A stretch of 64,000 bases of DNA from Chaetorhynchus papuensis (GCA_013396525.1 VWYX01000665.1:124001-188000); one strand, 5' to 3'; numbered from the stretch's first letter, positions 47,501-62,710 are shown. Program-made: numbers and translations. The notes: a model not told the origin generated them from the letters alone.

Positions 47501-50500
47501 TTTCAGCACCTGGAGCCACGTCACGGCCACCTCCCCCATCACACTGACTGGCACGGTCCAGTTCAGAGCTGGGAGTGCTGCATTCATATGGAGGGGGAGT
47601 GGATCTGTCTGTGTTATAGGCTATTGCACCCTCCTGCATGAAAAAGCAAAGTATTATTAACTGAACTGTAACCAGACATTCAGTTCATAACCAAGGGAAC
47701 ACAGAGCAAAGTAAATCTTAGGTGTGAAAACAGCTTTTTAGTGTTAGTCAAAAAATGAACTGTCGGCCATTTATAAGCCAAGTTCAACCAATCATTCAAA
47801 GAGTTTGTTTTTAAATTGAAACAGTTAATTAGCTCAGGGTTCAAATTGCTAACACATCTCTTTAAATAAATGATAATTCTTTCCTTTCTGTTATAATCTA
47901 GCAACACTAATTCACACAGAATTTTATGGCAAGCAGATCCCCTGCTTTCATTAGGTTGCAGTAACTCCTGCTGTGTCTTGCAATTCTCCTTGCATTATGG
48001 TATTAAGAAAAACCTGTCTCATGTAACTTTAACTATTCTGTATTGAAACTCACAGCACTAAAGTGTGCTAAATTCACTTGGTTTACATCATAACATCTGC
48101 AATTTATGACATGAGTGTATAAGGTCACTTCCCATGTTTCTGCGATTAGCAGTGTAAAATAAAAAACATTTTGGAAACTGGATTTACACTAATCCTTTAA
48201 AGAGAATAATTCATGCTGAGAAGAACACACTGTACCTTGATCTGTCCATCCACATGTCGAAGTGTTACTAACCAGGAGGGTTCAATAAAAGATTCCTGCT
48301 CTGGCTTCTCTTTTATCTGAGGGTCAAACAGGCGCAGCTGGGATGACATCTGAGGAAAAGAACCATTGCAAAGAGTGAGCTCATCAGCCACAGCTTCCCA
48401 CCTACAATATCCAGCCACAAGTACTTAATTCTTCCTCCTGTTACCTGGATTAGCTGGCCAATCAGCACAGGGGAGTAGTAATGGGGATCTTTCAGGACAG
48501 TTCTGGAAATCACTTCACAGTAGTGGAAAGCCTGGGCAGCAAGGCCCATCTCAGCCAGCCGACAGGCATAGATGAACTTGAAAACCTGGGGGAGGCAAGC
48601 AGGACAAATAAACCAAGTGATCACAACACTCTGAGTGGTAACAAATAAAAGGCAGTCTGGCATTTCAGCTGAAAGCTCAGATACCCCATTACCACATCTA
48701 AAAGTTAAGGACATTAATTTAATTTGTCACATCTAAAATTCTCCTCTTCCACCTAATGCATCCACTGGAAGTTGTCTATTTATCTACAGCTACTGCCAGC
48801 AAATTCTGCTGGATTTTTCTTTTGGAATATAGAATTGCAATAAAAAAAGTTAAAATTCAAAAGTTTGGGATGTAGAGGTGGAAAAAGTGAAAATGAAATG
48901 AGTCAAACAGGAAAACAGCTATATTGCATTACTATCCATGAATATTTGATGTCACAGCAGATAATATTTGCCACACTGACTACAGCACATGAGAGATTAA
49001 AAGCATGAAATCTGCCAAAACAGAAACCAAACCAAAACAGGAACAGCTCCTCACCTGGAAATTGGGCAAGCAGCCAGGCTGACTTCCTAGTGACTGTGCA
49101 TATTCATAGGCTTCTGTTCTTTGAATTGCTTCATTGGTGGCAAACTTTAAAAATGGCAAGCTGTTTCAAACAGGAGAAGAAAAATATTATTTGAGTTTAT
49201 ATATGTTGACAATAAACACAGATCTGTCAGTGTCAGTCACACAGCTCTGTCAGACACAAAATACCAACAACTTCTGCAAGACACCACATCAAACAGTTAT
49301 TTCAAAATCAGCTGTGCCTTGTGAGGACAAGGGCAGTAATGCGATTCAGTCTCTCAAACTTTCATTTTTGCATTGAAAAAGTTGTGTTAAAAAATAATAA
49401 TAATAAAAAAGAAACCCAGACCTGTGATTTGATCCGATTAGGACAAGCTTTGTTGTCTTCCTTGTGTAAACTCCAAACCCAACTTGGGCCATAAGGTAAC
49501 AAAAATGAGCAGCATCCAGCAGGCCTTTAGAAGCTGCAGAGAAAGAAAGGACAGAGCTCAGGATATTTCAGTGGCACATTCAGTGTCCTGTATTGTTTGG
49601 CTTAGCATTCAAATGCCTTCACAATAGAAACAAGCCCATAAAAAACTGCTCTACTTTATGTTTTATAAAGAAATTGCCTGTTTCCCAAAAAATAAGCTGA
49701 GCAATCAAAGCTTTTCCTTCAGTCATCACCCTGTTCATTCCCCAAGAGTTACCAAGAGTGTCTCCCATGGTAGCAATGGTCCTGGATTCCAAGTCCACAT
49801 TATTGGTCAAGTTGGATAACACCATTGCTAGATGAGGCCTCCAGTCTCCCCATTTCTCATCTCCACAGCACTAAAATTAGAAGAATTACTAGGTCAAATC
49901 AGTGACTGGAGCTCTGCATGGGTTAAGTGTTTCAACCTAAAAAGGACCAAAACAACTTCTCTGACATTCTAGGAAAGATTTCTGTTGGGAACTCCGCTCC
50001 TCCCTGCAGCTCCCAGCGAATCTTACCGTGGATGCAGCTGGCATCCTTCCAGACATGAGCTGGTAAACAGTCTGCAGAGGGTCATTAATTGGGAGACTGT
50101 TGGCAAATCTACAGAGACATTGCAGAGAAAAACAAAACACAAACATGGGGTGAGCAGTTAAAATGTGCTTCAGCTCTCTGGGGCAATTAATCTAACTTAG
50201 TTCAAGAGAAGGAAGTGCTGTGTGAAAATATTACACTGAAGAGGAAATGGGCCAGGGGATAATGTTCAAAAGTAAAATATTCCCAGTGAACTGGGTCTGT
50301 CACTATAACACCAGTCAATCCAACCTAGGAAAAACCTCTGGATTCTCCCCAAGCCAGCTGACTTTAACAAAACTGATAGTTGAGTTTTTGCAGTTTTTCC
50401 CAAGCAAGGCCACAGATGACATTGCTCAAATACCCCTTAAATGGAACAGGTGGCAGAACATAACTTCTCAGGTTTAAGTTTACAGCCAGAAGACCCCAGA

Positions 50501-53500
50501 CTAAAAAGTAACAAATGACAAATAAATACACAGTAAAACTGAAGCATAATCTTGCATGAACTAGTATGGATAACCCATGATTTTAACATTCTCCACCTCA
50601 CTAGCACAACAGGCAGCCAAATCTCAGTAATCAAAAAGCAATTCAGTACCTGGTCATCACTCTTGCATGTGTCCTGCTGTCCATTTTGCTGGCAAGGAGC
50701 AGAGCATGACCCCACAAACCATGCTTCATGGCAGACTCCAAAGCATCCTAATTAAGACACAAATTACCTTACTGGGAATAGCTTCACATATTACTCACAA
50801 AAACAGCTTTACATAGTAATTTATGATCAAATCAAAATATGTTTGTTTAGATAAAAGCTAACAGACAAATACAAAACCGCTTTAGATTATGAACTGTAGG
50901 GCAAAACATTTTCTGTACCAGTGTAATACAGTGCCAAGAAATATTTTATTTTGTAACAAAAGTTGCAAAAATAAGTAGCAGCACAAGCACTCACTTTCTT
51001 ACGGCCATAAAGCAGCAACTCCCTGAACCTCTCAGTCTCCTTCTCAAAACTGTCAACTGTGGTTAGAAGATTATCAGTGAGAAATGAGAGCTGGGCTTCA
51101 CCAGATTCCTCTTCCACTTGTTCCAAAGCCTCATTAGTGAAATCAATCAAATTTGCCTCATTAGGGGACTTCCCAGGAAGCCACACTGTTTTATGATCTC
51201 GGAGCAGAAGTTCAGCCAGGTCTGTTCCCACAACAGTCTGTGTGTGTTGGAGAGAAAGCAAAAATTGAAAAATCTGTCATTTCAACACTGCCTGCATTTC
51301 ATTTGTCACTTGGACAGCAATATGTGAACAACAGCACCTCTGAGCAGCTGAGGATGAGCACCCAGTTGCCACATTCCTTCAGGCTGTGAACTATTCCAGG
51401 ATCAGTGACTATAACACATATTCCTGACCTTTACACAAAAACTATTTTTGCACAAAATCCTTCAGGGTAGATAAAAACTCAAGCAGTGAGACATACCCCA
51501 TTCTGCCTGCACAACAGTACAATAAAGTCCCAAAGAAGACTTGCAGATTCTTTGTCAATTAAATTTTCATTCTTAAAGCATTGTGCAGCTTTACTTTGTG
51601 CAAAATTAATAACATCCACTTTATGGGTCTCATCCCTGCAAAAAAAAAAAAAAAAAAAGAGAAAGAAAAGAAGTTTTTAATGAGATGTATAGAATCATTC
51701 AGGTCATTATGTGTGATTAGTCTGAGGAATAAATTTAAAGCTCTTGTATTATTTAAGCAGGTGAAAAGCCACAAATATTTTAAGTCCGTTTAAATCCTGT
51801 AATTTACAGGCAATGAAGAAATAATTTCTGAATGCTTTGAAGTTATTTCTGGAAACTGTAAGAACATACTTAGCAAGAGGACCAGGAAAGGCTCTCATCT
51901 CTTCTTGCTCTGGAGAATGCTGTAACATAGTCTGAAACACAAATACAATCCATAACAAATTCTTATAACTATGAATTTTGCTTTTTATCAATAAAACACC
52001 CAGACCTGAATATAACCCATCATATAATCAAGCCTCTTAAACAAAATACAAAGGGTGACTTGCAACCTGCTCAAGGACGATAAATTATGAAATCTACTTC
52101 ACGTGGAAGTTACTCTGTACACATCCTGAACAAAATTATAAAGAGCTGGATGATCTCATCATGACTAAGTCATCTCTCAGAGGAAAAGAACTTTTAAATT
52201 TACTGTTTTACTTATGAATACAGCCCAAACTGACAAAGATACATGCAGTGACATAAAAAAAAAAAGAAATCAGGAAGTTATAGATTCAAGTTCCCTACTC
52301 CCCTTCCAGAAGAAAGATCTTTATTCCATTACTTCCCATTTTTCCTTTTAAACTTTACCTCCATGCTGTGGATTTCAACCAGAGCTGGCTGGCCCTCAGA
52401 AGGCAGGTTTGGCAGTGCTTTTATTAAGAAGCCCCCAGGCCCAAACCTGGCACAGATATGAGGCACTGAAAATTTCTCAGGTGTTGAGGGCCTTAAAGGT
52501 GCTGAAATGGGGAGAAAAGATACAATAAGAACAAGTTACTGTGTCTTGCAACTAAATAAACTTGTTGATGTATTTACCCAATTCAATAATTCTGAAGTAT
52601 TAGTGGAAAACACTGTCATTTAATTTGGCTGAACTTTGTAAGAAAATTAATCAGTTCCTTTATATTCCCAAAGCCCCAAATATGAAGATTTGCAATAACT
52701 AGAACAAAACTAGACTAAAGAACTTTAAAATCCAGGGTTTTTTTTCAATGCAGGGGTTTTGACCGTATCAGACACAGATCTGTGATCCCTGCACAAACTT
52801 ACAACACATCTTCAAAGAGCTCATGTCAGCCATCAACAGACTTTGGAAAAGCTTTTCCAGAGAAGCGTTTTGTATCTATAGCACAACTCCTTCCCTCCTA
52901 GTGTGTCCATACCTTGTTCCACAGCTGACCAGCCCGTTTCAGGAGGGTAGCCATAGTCTGTAAAAGGCTGCTGTCCATCAAAGCTGGGATCATACCCTCC
53001 GTAGGGATAATCTGTGTGGAGCGACACCGCCTGCGCAGGGGTTTCATAGGCATTGCCCGTTAGATCGTGATTGCTCCTATAGAGCTGGCTCTGCACAGAT
53101 CAGATTAGTGAGGGTTAGCTGGGAGCCTAGAGTTACACACAGCCAGCAGCACTGCAGACAGTGAGCATTCCCTCCTGACAGCTTCCATTATCAATGCACC
53201 TGGTGAACCAGGCTTACTGCACCGCTGCCTTGCAGAAAGCCACCTGGTGAGACCCTTCTGCAGCACAGGCTACAGCAGATAACTAATTTATCTTTGTCTT
53301 CTCCCCCAGTGTTTTTACCATCATTTGATCTGTTCACATCCAAGCATGATCAATTCTCTCACAACAGAATTTCTGTGTTCTTGTGTGAGAAGCATGAGTT
53401 CTGTTATCAACAGCTGTGGGTCAGAATGAATGTTCACCTCTGCTGAAACAGACAGAGAGTCTCAATGGAATAAACCCAACAAATGCCAAATGGCTTCAGG

Positions 53501-56500
53501 TGCCTAAAGATTAGTGCCTAAATGATTTCCAATACTACTTCAAATATTACTAAATGAATTGGAATTCAGACTGGAAAAGTACCTAAACTTCCAAGAAACA
53601 TGACGAACCAACTACAGTTAAAATGACCCATTACATGAGCAAAAAGTATACCTCAAAAATTAGCCAAGTATTCTCTGAGGTTTTCAGGTATCTGTAGTTA
53701 TGGTGTAAGTGGATGAGTAATCAGTTAGCTTTGGTTTTTGCTTTTAAAGTCAAAATAACATAATACAAATACGGAGTTAATCCTTTAACACATCCCAAGT
53801 TCAGTAACACAGCCATGCTTGTGATGAGAAAAATGATGTGACACAAAGCCAGGCACATTGTCCACTACAGCCAAGCACGGGGAAGGCAAAGTTCTCACAA
53901 ACAGCAAATGGATTCAGTAGAGGAAATTTTCCATTTCTGTCTGTGTAGCAACTTGCATAGCTGAGTGCTGATTTTGGTTAAAAGTTCTCTTGACAACTGT
54001 GACAAATATTAAGTTCAAAACTGTATTAAAAAACAGCCTTAACTTACAGAAGGTCTCCAAACACGCATTCCCCGCGCTAACACCCCAAATATTTTCTTCT
54101 TTTCTAACGCTTCACCCACCCCCAAGAGAGCAGGTGGCAGGTTGGTGTGTGCAGCTGGAACTCACTTGCTGGGAGCGAGAGCTGAAGCTGCTCTGGCGGC
54201 TGTGGACGCTGCGGGAGCTGCGCAGGCTGTGGCCGGAGTGCTCGCTGTGGACACTGCGCCGGTCAAAGTCGTCCCCGTAGGGATCCCTGTGGGGCTCCGA
54301 GTCATCGTCAAAGCTCCCGGTGAAACGGGGGTCGTACCTCCAGTTATCCTCGTATCGGTCGTTCCTGATGGACACAGGAAGCAGGAATGAGCACAGCCAC
54401 CCACGGCCCCCAGGGAGGGGACTGTCAGGAAAACTGGACCTCGCTCCAGAAGGGTTCTTAAAGCACTGCCTACACTGAGGTTGCTGTCACAGCAAAACAA
54501 ACTGACATTCCTTCCTGGAGTTCATCCAGAATATTCAAGATCAAGACCAGCATCATACTCAGAGTCTGTTCTAAAAACCCACAGAATGTTCAACTGGTTT
54601 GAAAACAAGTGCTGCTACCTGCAATCCTTCTCTCAGAGTGGTGTGACAGCTCATCTGGTTTCCCTCAATGACCTATGTTAAAGCTACAGAAAGGACTAGC
54701 AGCACTGTGAAATGTGTGTAACGCTGCATTTTAACAGTCTGTTCCAGAGGACCTGCTGCCCCAGCTCTGGAAAGAGCACTGGCAGAACGTGGATTGACTG
54801 GACAAACCTGCTGCCATATGGATATGCTTCTCTCTTCTGGTAAGGGTTGTGTTCAGCATCATACCAGTACCTCTGGTCGTAACTTCTAGGGTCTCTGTAC
54901 CTGGGGTCATATGGGTATCGTTCCCAGCGACTTGGATCTTTGGGAAAGAAAAAGAAACTGTTCAGATATTGGTAGTCTTGGCTATAATCTTTTTCTACTC
55001 CTTTCTCTTTAATTACAAGCTGGTTTGGTCCTGAAGCACAGAGCAAAACCAAAGCAATGCAAGTATGTCCACTTCTTTTCAGTTTTAAATAAAGCTTTAA
55101 AAATCAATTTTACACCTTTTAGAGAAACATGGTTGTTATAGTTAATTACTCTTGAGGGGGTCAGTGTTTGCCATCAGATCTTTTCTAACATCTTTAAAAC
55201 AATCCCAATATTTGTTATGACATTCACAGAATCTCTGTGATCAGCCTGCAGAGTGCCAAGCAAAACATCCCAGGATGTGGACAGATGTTGCATAAAACCC
55301 TCCCAGGCACTACACAAGCAATTACCTCCAGACTCCCAACGCCAGCCTGTCTCAGGGAGCACTTAGATAATGATGGACAAAACCAAAATCCAGTCATGAG
55401 TCAACTTCTGCTTACACCCACCTAAAATTCACTTTACAGGTTTGCCTGCAGGTCACACACCAAGGACACACCCCAGTGAAAGGCAGCCTTGCAACACGTG
55501 GAACAAAACTGTTCTGTACCCTTACAGTGGAGTGTTTTCACAAAGGAAAGGCAAACTGAGGTGAGGAAAAAACTTACTTTGTTTTCTATTTACTACTTCT
55601 ACTGCCCAAAAAAACATACAGGAAGGATGGGGAGGGATTAAGGACTGAAGTGGGCAAAAATTCAATTTTCAGCAAGCATAATTTTATTCTTGCTGATCTT
55701 TGAAAGGACGCCAGTTGTATTAATGTGGATTCTCTGATCTTAAAATTTCTCTTCCCCATAAATTATTGTTTAAATCTGCGATTTTCTATGGGAAAAAAAA
55801 TCAGAGTTCTTTTTGACACCTTACCTCCATAATCATAGGAGTTTGGGTAATAGCCTGAATAATAATCACTCCATCCACCTTTTCCATAATAATCTTCTGG
55901 ATACCCTTGCCTGAAAGAAAGCACACAAGTATAAAAAAGTTGTTATTCCACCTTAATCTCTTCTGAAGTCAGCAGGAGGTAGGAAAAACTCTATGCCACA
56001 ACTGATTAGATGGAGTTTCATAGTTAAAATAATGCATTTCTAGAAAATCAGGGAATCATAAAATTAAGATTTTACAACCCAATATAGCACTAAATTGTTG
56101 TGTGCCATCAAAAGCTGACAGCCCTTAGCATACAATAATTTAGTGGCTTTGTAAACTGCTTCGGTGATAAGTTTAATTACTTACAGACAATTAATCACAA
56201 AAACTACTGCTATAATTAGAATTCTTTGAACTGTCTCAACAGAGAAGTCGATAATTTAACAATTCATTAAGAAATAATGGCTGCTCCAAATTTAACAGTG
56301 TTTTATTATACAGCTTCTGATGAAGAAAATACTCATTTACAGAGCTGATTGTCCAAACGAGCACAAGGACATGGCTAAAACCAACACAGCAAAGTAAGGG
56401 TCAGTGCACTGAAAAAAAATGATTAGAATTCTTCTGATGGAAAAAGAAAGATGTGGCCGTTACTTGAAAAATCATGAGCCTTTATTAGATAATATTTTCA

Positions 56501-56921
56501 GGTCATCATCCTAGAATTTCTCAAAAAAGCCAGAGGAGGAATGTTAGATGAAAAATGTGTATATATATGTACACATCCATGTGTTTTTGTAGCTCCACAG
56601 GTGCATTACATTCACAAACACCCCTGTCTGTGCACATACACACAGCAGCTGAAGATATTTAATGCCAGTGTGGAGCGATGGGAACTTCCACGCTTCCCTA
56701 CAACTGGTCCTACAACTGAGAGTGCAAGCTCCCAAGTGGCCCAGCGAGTCGAGGAGTGTGGGAAGTCTGCTAACACAGCACTCACTCTGCAGAGGAGGTC
56801 TGATCTTATCAGATCAGGTTCAGCCACCCAACCAGTCTCCCCAGTCTCCTCCAGAGAGATTTCAATCCCTCCCCCGAGCAGAGTTTACAAAGCTGCAGCA
56901 CCAGCATTGGCACATTTGGGG

Positions 56922-56955
<34 letters not shown>

Positions 56956-59900
56956 GCTCTGCTGCCCTGCAGCTCCACACCACAGCCCACGTCTGACTGC
57001 TCTGGCACTCACACACCAGCCCTGACAGAGCCACTTCTAAGGGGCTTTGATCTGCCCACTGCCACGCACAGAAACTTCAACCCCTTCTAAAAATAGTACC
57101 TCAGGAGAGCACACACCAGCAAGTGCTACCAGAGGTTATCATCTCATTTCAAGAGCTCACAGCACGCTTAAATTCGCTTAAGAAAATGGTAGAAGTTATC
57201 ACATGGAGTTACAGCCACTGTTTTGTGCTCCTCAAGACCAAAATATATCTATGATCTTCTGGAAATGATAACCAAAATGTTGTATTTGTAATTTAATCAC
57301 TGATCCATGAGTGAACTACCAACAAGGGACAAATACTACAAAGGGTTTAATAATTTCCAGACAGGTAACTCGGATTTCTCTGTTAGAAACAGCAAAACCC
57401 CTCAGCAGATAACAACAGTAACATTTTGCCATTAATTTGAAGTTCATACAAATAACTCACACAATCACCAGAAAGCAGCAATCTCTTCAAGGGAATTTGC
57501 TGTTTCTTTCTTGAGAAATACTAGAGATTTACTGTTACTTTTATTTAACATTTTCAAGTAGCATCTGAACACATTGTTCCCCTCTCAAATTTATTTCATA
57601 TTAAGCAGACAGATCAAGGCTTTTAAATTTCCCTAATCAAAACCTGCAGTGAAATGAGTGGGTGGGACAGGCCCACACAGCACCTCTGCCAGCCAGACCA
57701 CAGCCTGGGAGCTTTGTGAGGAAAGCTCATCCACAGTTGAGGGAATTGTCACACAAATGGACCTGACACAGCACCAGGATGTTGTCACCTGACTCACCAC
57801 TCTCTCTTCTGAGCACCTGAACCACTGTGTATCCATGGTGCCTGCAAGGCAAATCCCAACCAATGGGCAAAAGGGCCATTCATTAACAGAACGAGGGGCC
57901 CCTGCTAAAGTGCACGGCAGAAAATAAATGAGTATTGATTAACAACCCATGGCCTGCACTGCTCTTTCACAGCAAACATCAGCACTGAGGCCACTGCAGT
58001 GACTTCCTGCCTGGCAGAAACACCAACAACCCCCAGAGAACTGAATGAAAAGAATAACAAGGCCCTGGCAAGAGAAGAAACTGGGGAATTGCATCCTCCC
58101 CAGACGTGGCATTCGATACCGTCCGTCCCTACGGCAGCACGCAAAGAGGTTTTGAATTCCTCGCTGTGGTTTATGCTGTAAAACTCCAACAGGCATCACT
58201 ACAGTCTCGGCTTTGGGGTACCCAGATCTTGACTAAATGTAGGAATTACATACCTGGAGGAAGGTCTGTCAGAGCAGTGGCTGGCCCTGGAACTGGGCCG
58301 TTCAGGCTCGGGGTAGCGATAGCTCCCGGGCTCCATGTAGGCAGTGCCGCTGCTGTCGTAGGGCCGGTACCGGGGGTCGTACTGCCCATAGCTGTCCTCC
58401 TGCAACAGGCAAGCACAGGCAAGGGAAGAGGCTTCACACCTCCAAAATAACAGTTAAAACCAAAAAACATCACCGTTCACATCACACTGGTGATTCCTGA
58501 AGAGATGCAGATTAATAAACTACAGTTTAGCTTTCCTTACTTTTTGTGGAAGTCAAGTTATTGATATCCTAAACTTTAGGAAAAAAAACCCATTATGTCT
58601 GGACTAAAGGCAGTTCAGCCTCTCTACTAAATCATCAGTAATTCAGGCAGCAGACAGGAACCAAATTTGAGCACCTGGACAGCCAAGCCTGTTATAACTG
58701 CCAACTTTGTCCAAAAGAACCAAACAAATTGCTATGAGCTGACATCTGTGCCAACTGGAACTGATATCAGGAACTACTTAAGCTTCCATAATCTCTGCAG
58801 TGTCAATTTTGTTACTGCTGTCTGGATTTTCCCTACACTTAAAACACTTAATGTGAATGCTCTGCTGAATATTGATCACGACATAGCTGTTTAAATTCAT
58901 AACTCAGAAACGAAAATTGGTAATACGTACTAAGGGGGAAGAAAGGGAAAAATAAAAACTTACCATGTAATAAAGGTGAGCTGCAGTCCTGGGGTCTGCA
59001 GGAGGATAAGGTGGTGGATATGGAGCCTGGTAAGCATCATAAGGATGTCTGTAGTAGTAGTAAGGGTTCTGGGGTGGACCGAAGGCTTCCTGAGGGGTCT
59101 GAGGCGGGGGTGGACGCTGCAGGTCTTGCTGCCCGTTGGGTGGGACTGACTGAGCAGTGGTGGCAGGAGGGGCTGTGGCAGCTGGAGCACCTGGAGGCTG
59201 TTCCGACACCGGCTGCTTCCCAGGACTCGTCTGGTCGTACCTTGGCTGGGCTGAACCTGCCTCTTGGGGCCCCCCAGGCTGGGGACGGTTGCCCAGCACC
59301 TGGTTCTCCCCCTGCTGCACGGCTTTAGCCCCTGTGGAAATCTGGGAGTCTGGAGGAACTGAGGACTGCCCAGATGTTGGTGGCTGCATTTGAGCTGCTT
59401 GCATTTGTGGTTGGGGTGGCAGGGCTCCCTGTGCAGCTCTGTCTGACACAGCCTGGGGCTGTACATCTTTTGTCACCTGTTGATAGAAATGTTGTTGGTC
59501 AGGCACCTCGGGATGCACCTGAGCAGCAGCACCGGCTGCCTGTTGGACTGGAGCACCAGAGGGTGACTGACTGTGCACCTGGACAGAATTACTTGTGCTG
59601 CTTTTCTCCAATGTCCGTGACACTGTGAAGTCGAGCACTCCCGCAGCTTCTTTGCTACTTGATTGATTTGCAGAATTATTATTAGCCTGTGCTATGGAAT
59701 TAACAGGGGGGACTAGTCCACTTGCACTTCCACTGGGAAGATTTGTCCCAGGAGAAACAGAGGAGTTAGACCCTGGCTTGCTAGCAAATTCAGGAACAAG
59801 GCCTTCCATGTTAACATTCTCTTGCCCTTCTGGAGTCAAATTAAGAGGAGTTTTCACAAGCGAGTTTGCAGGCTGATTAGAAGCAGCATCAGAAGAATTA

Positions 59901-62710
59901 ACAGGACTTTGTAATAAATTATGTTTTAACAGATTAGTATTTGGAAGTGCATTAACTAAGAGAGGTCCAACTTGCATCACAGGTAACGGCATGTTTTCCC
60001 CACCAGCATGTGAAGTTTGGGGACCCACTGCAGGCTTGTCCCCAACTCCAGAGTCCTTCATTGGCTGATTGTTTTCATTGTTGCTTAGCTGATTAGATAG
60101 AGAAAGAGAAAAATTAATTGGCTGAGCCAAGTTATAGCTTTGATTAGGCTGAGCAATCAGGATAGGTTGATTTTGCAAAGACTCTGTAGGTGGAGAAGAC
60201 AATAAACTTGCATAACCAGAACTTGCCTGAGACTGAAGTGCCTCCTCTTCTCCCATTTTGGGAGGATTCTCGAGATTTTCAAAAGTTATATTTCCATCTT
60301 GGGAATGCTGCACAGCAATAGTCCCTGGTTTGCATGGCTGCTGATTAGCCAGGCCTTCTTCTGGTGGCTGAATGACTTCCACAGTCTGTTTGGCAGGTAC
60401 GTACACTGCAGGAGCAGCAGGAGCTAGAAGAACATTCCCCCCAAAATTTGGTAACTCATTGTGAGCCCACAAAGTTGTTGCTGGGCTATCACACTTTTTA
60501 ACTGCTCCCTGAGCTCTGGTTGAGGACCGTCTCTCAGATACTGATTGTATATTTTCCACAACAGGTCCAGAGTGCAGCGTATTTCCAGCTTCCCCAGTGC
60601 CTGCAAGAGGCCCTGGGTGTACCTGAGGCATGTAAATTGTTTCCAGATTATCTGGTGGCTGTTCAAGATTGCCAGGGGATGCAGCAGGCACAGCTGTGTT
60701 CTTCTTGATATTCTTTTGGTTTGAGTGGTTCTCTCTTAATTCAACCACCATCTTTGCTTGGTCAATCTCCACAGGCTTTATACCAACTCCGTGGGACCTC
60801 ACAGGTTCGAAGGAACTATTTGCACTTGTTTGAAACACTCCTGTAGGCTTAGGAGGACTTGGAGTGGGAGGCTGGGATAGATTGCCATGGTAGTTCTTGC
60901 TCAGGTTTAGCTCACCTGAATCACCTCCCAGAGGAGAGGAGTCAATCTGCTTGAAGAAGCTGCCAGAGGATTCCTCATCAGGCTTCCCAATTTCCTGCTG
61001 GATAAATGTACCGACTTGCTCTGGGGGCCGTGCTGAGCTGGAAGTGCTCCTGTGGCTAATGCTGCTGTAGTTGGAAGAGACACTGTCTGGTCGGACAGGA
61101 TGAGGTAAGGAATCAGGTGCCTCCAGGTTTGGTCCTCCTTCAGCATGGCTCACAGCGGCGTTCTTTGGAAGCATCTGACCCGGGAAGGATCCGTACCTGT
61201 ACGGATCGGGACCAGCAGCAGGGGATGAAGCATTGATGTTCTGTGGTTCACTTGGCAGCACTTCCTGATTCTGAATGCACTCCAGGTTCTCCACGTTTTC
61301 GTACTGGGACCCAGCAGCTGCGTCACCTATCTGTGCCTTGTCATCGCCAGCAAACAGAGAGTGCTTAGCAGCCTGTGCCTCCTGATGGCTGGCAATTTTA
61401 GGGAAGTACTGGGCATCCATTCCTTTCTGTACCATCTCGCCAGCTGAACCTGTACCGAGCTGTGCCTGGGAGAGAACATTGGTTGCCACTTGCTGAGGAT
61501 GCACAGGCTGGTGATACAGGGAGGCCGAATTTGGCTGACAGGCATCAAACTCTGTTTTCTCCATTATGTAATTTTTTTCAGATGAAAGTATTTCTTCATT
61601 TTCTGCCTCGTCCCCTTTGAAAAACATGGAGAGAGTTCCTGGATCTCGATCTGCGGGAATGGATCTATTTGATGTTTCGGACATAGCCGGAGACTGGTTT
61701 TTGGGGTTGTTTTCCTGAGCTGTGGGAAGGACAAAACCAGAGTCTTGCAAAGGTGGCTGTGGGTAAAACTGTTCCTGGTAAGGTTGGCTTAACCAAGGGT
61801 TAGTCATTTCCGTGTTCTGCCTAAACACATTTCCAGGCTGGACGCTGTTCATGTGATGACTGCTGTTTGCAGGGCCATTTTTCCCATTCTTTTCACAACC
61901 AGCGGATAAAGGCGCTTGCATGATGTTTTGTGGAATACCTTGGTGTCCAGGACCCTGCGGGACATTTGTGTGTGGAAGAGGGTGAGAAGTGCTGACAGGA
62001 GGCTGAGAAATGTTATAAACGTCAGTCTGAGGAGATGGCTCAGGATAGGGCACAAAATTCCGAACTGGAGACTGCAGATTCCCTGGGACAGGCCTCCACT
62101 GGGACCCAGGCTGCTGGGGAGGTGGTGGGAAGAGTGCTGCTGCGTTGGGTCCTGCAGGTGCATCGTTTGAATCTCTGCCAACATCCTGCCTAGCTCCAGG
62201 TTTGTTTGCTGCAGCCACCATTCCAGGATGCACACTGAAAGAATTTTCCACTGCTGCTGCTGCTGGGTTATAATGCAACGGCACCGCAGGCCCACGGAGT
62301 CCGAGGTCGGCGTTGGGATGCCCTTCTGCAGCACTATTTATAACATACCCCGGGGACGGAGATGGAACTGGAACATTAGAAAAGGTATTGGTGCTTATCC
62401 CTGCTTGAGACACAGGAGCTGACAGAGACGTGTGTGGTCCGTGAGGATTGTCCCCGGCACGGGAGGGCGGCGGATGCACCAGGGCTGGCTGTGGGAACGC
62501 CCGTGCGTTGCCCTTGGATGGATTATCTAGAGGGGGGCCCTGTGGGGTTTGCCTGCCAAAGGCAAACGGGTCTGTCACGGGCTGCACCGGGGCAGCCGCG
62601 GCGTTGGCCCGTTTGCTGAGCGGGCTGTTCCTCCAGTACATGTTCCGAGCCACGCCCGCGGGAGGAGGAGGAGCCGCTCCCGCTGGGACAGCCTGCGGTG
62701 GCTGCTGCAT
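41566..62710 (-). CDS. SEC16A: SEC16A, ER exit-site scaffold for COPII assembly
   Basis: Organises ER exit sites and binds SEC23/SEC13 (family knowledge). Exons on the minus strand: 62710-58964, 58399-58254, 55910-55825, 54937-54808, 54364-54166, 53090-52913, 52501-52359, 51931-51870, 51635-51497, 51237-50995, 50747-50650, 50108-50027, 49870-49753, 49533-49422, 49160-49055, 48585-48445, 48349-48236, 47633-47432, 47239-47000, 46323-46235, 45850-45692, 45451-45374, 45146-45090, 44912-44801, 44497-44360, 44278-44178, 43789-43715, 43087-43028, 42144-42070 and 41643-41566. They give 2435 aa (human 2357). The 1249-codon first exon codes a disordered Pro/Gln/Ser/Asn-rich region ending in a PYYYYRHPYDAYQ stretch. 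A Tyr/Arg-rich part follows. The central conserved domain covers about 1490-1950 (LLLRDHKTVWLPGKSPNEAN, RFANSLPINDPLQTVYQLMS). The C-terminus has RARYVDVLNP, SSSMSSLSREVSQHFNQ and SSRLGRIGQRK. Start MQQPPQAVPAG matches human MQPPPQTVPSG. Every junction preserves frame. Confidence 0.96.
41857..42028 (-). mobile_element. CR1 LINE 3' fragment
   Basis: The plus strand reads tatagaatcaggctggtttg, catcccctgccatgggtag, ggataccttccactatccc and cttccagggatggggcagc, the reverse complement of a CR1 3' end. It lies in the last SEC16A intron, gene orientation. Confidence 0.92.
51640..51658. repeat. A19 run forming a splice polypyrimidine tract
   Basis: Nineteen A on plus become T19 directly before the GCAG acceptor of the SEC16A exon 51635-51497. 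An extreme polypyrimidine tract whose length may vary between alleles or with sequencing error. Confidence 0.9.
56928..56957. repeat. (CA)15 microsatellite
   Basis: Fifteen CA dinucleotides in the SEC16A intron between exons 2 and 3 (55911-58253). That 2.3-kb intron otherwise shows no gene or recognisable repeat. Confidence 0.97.
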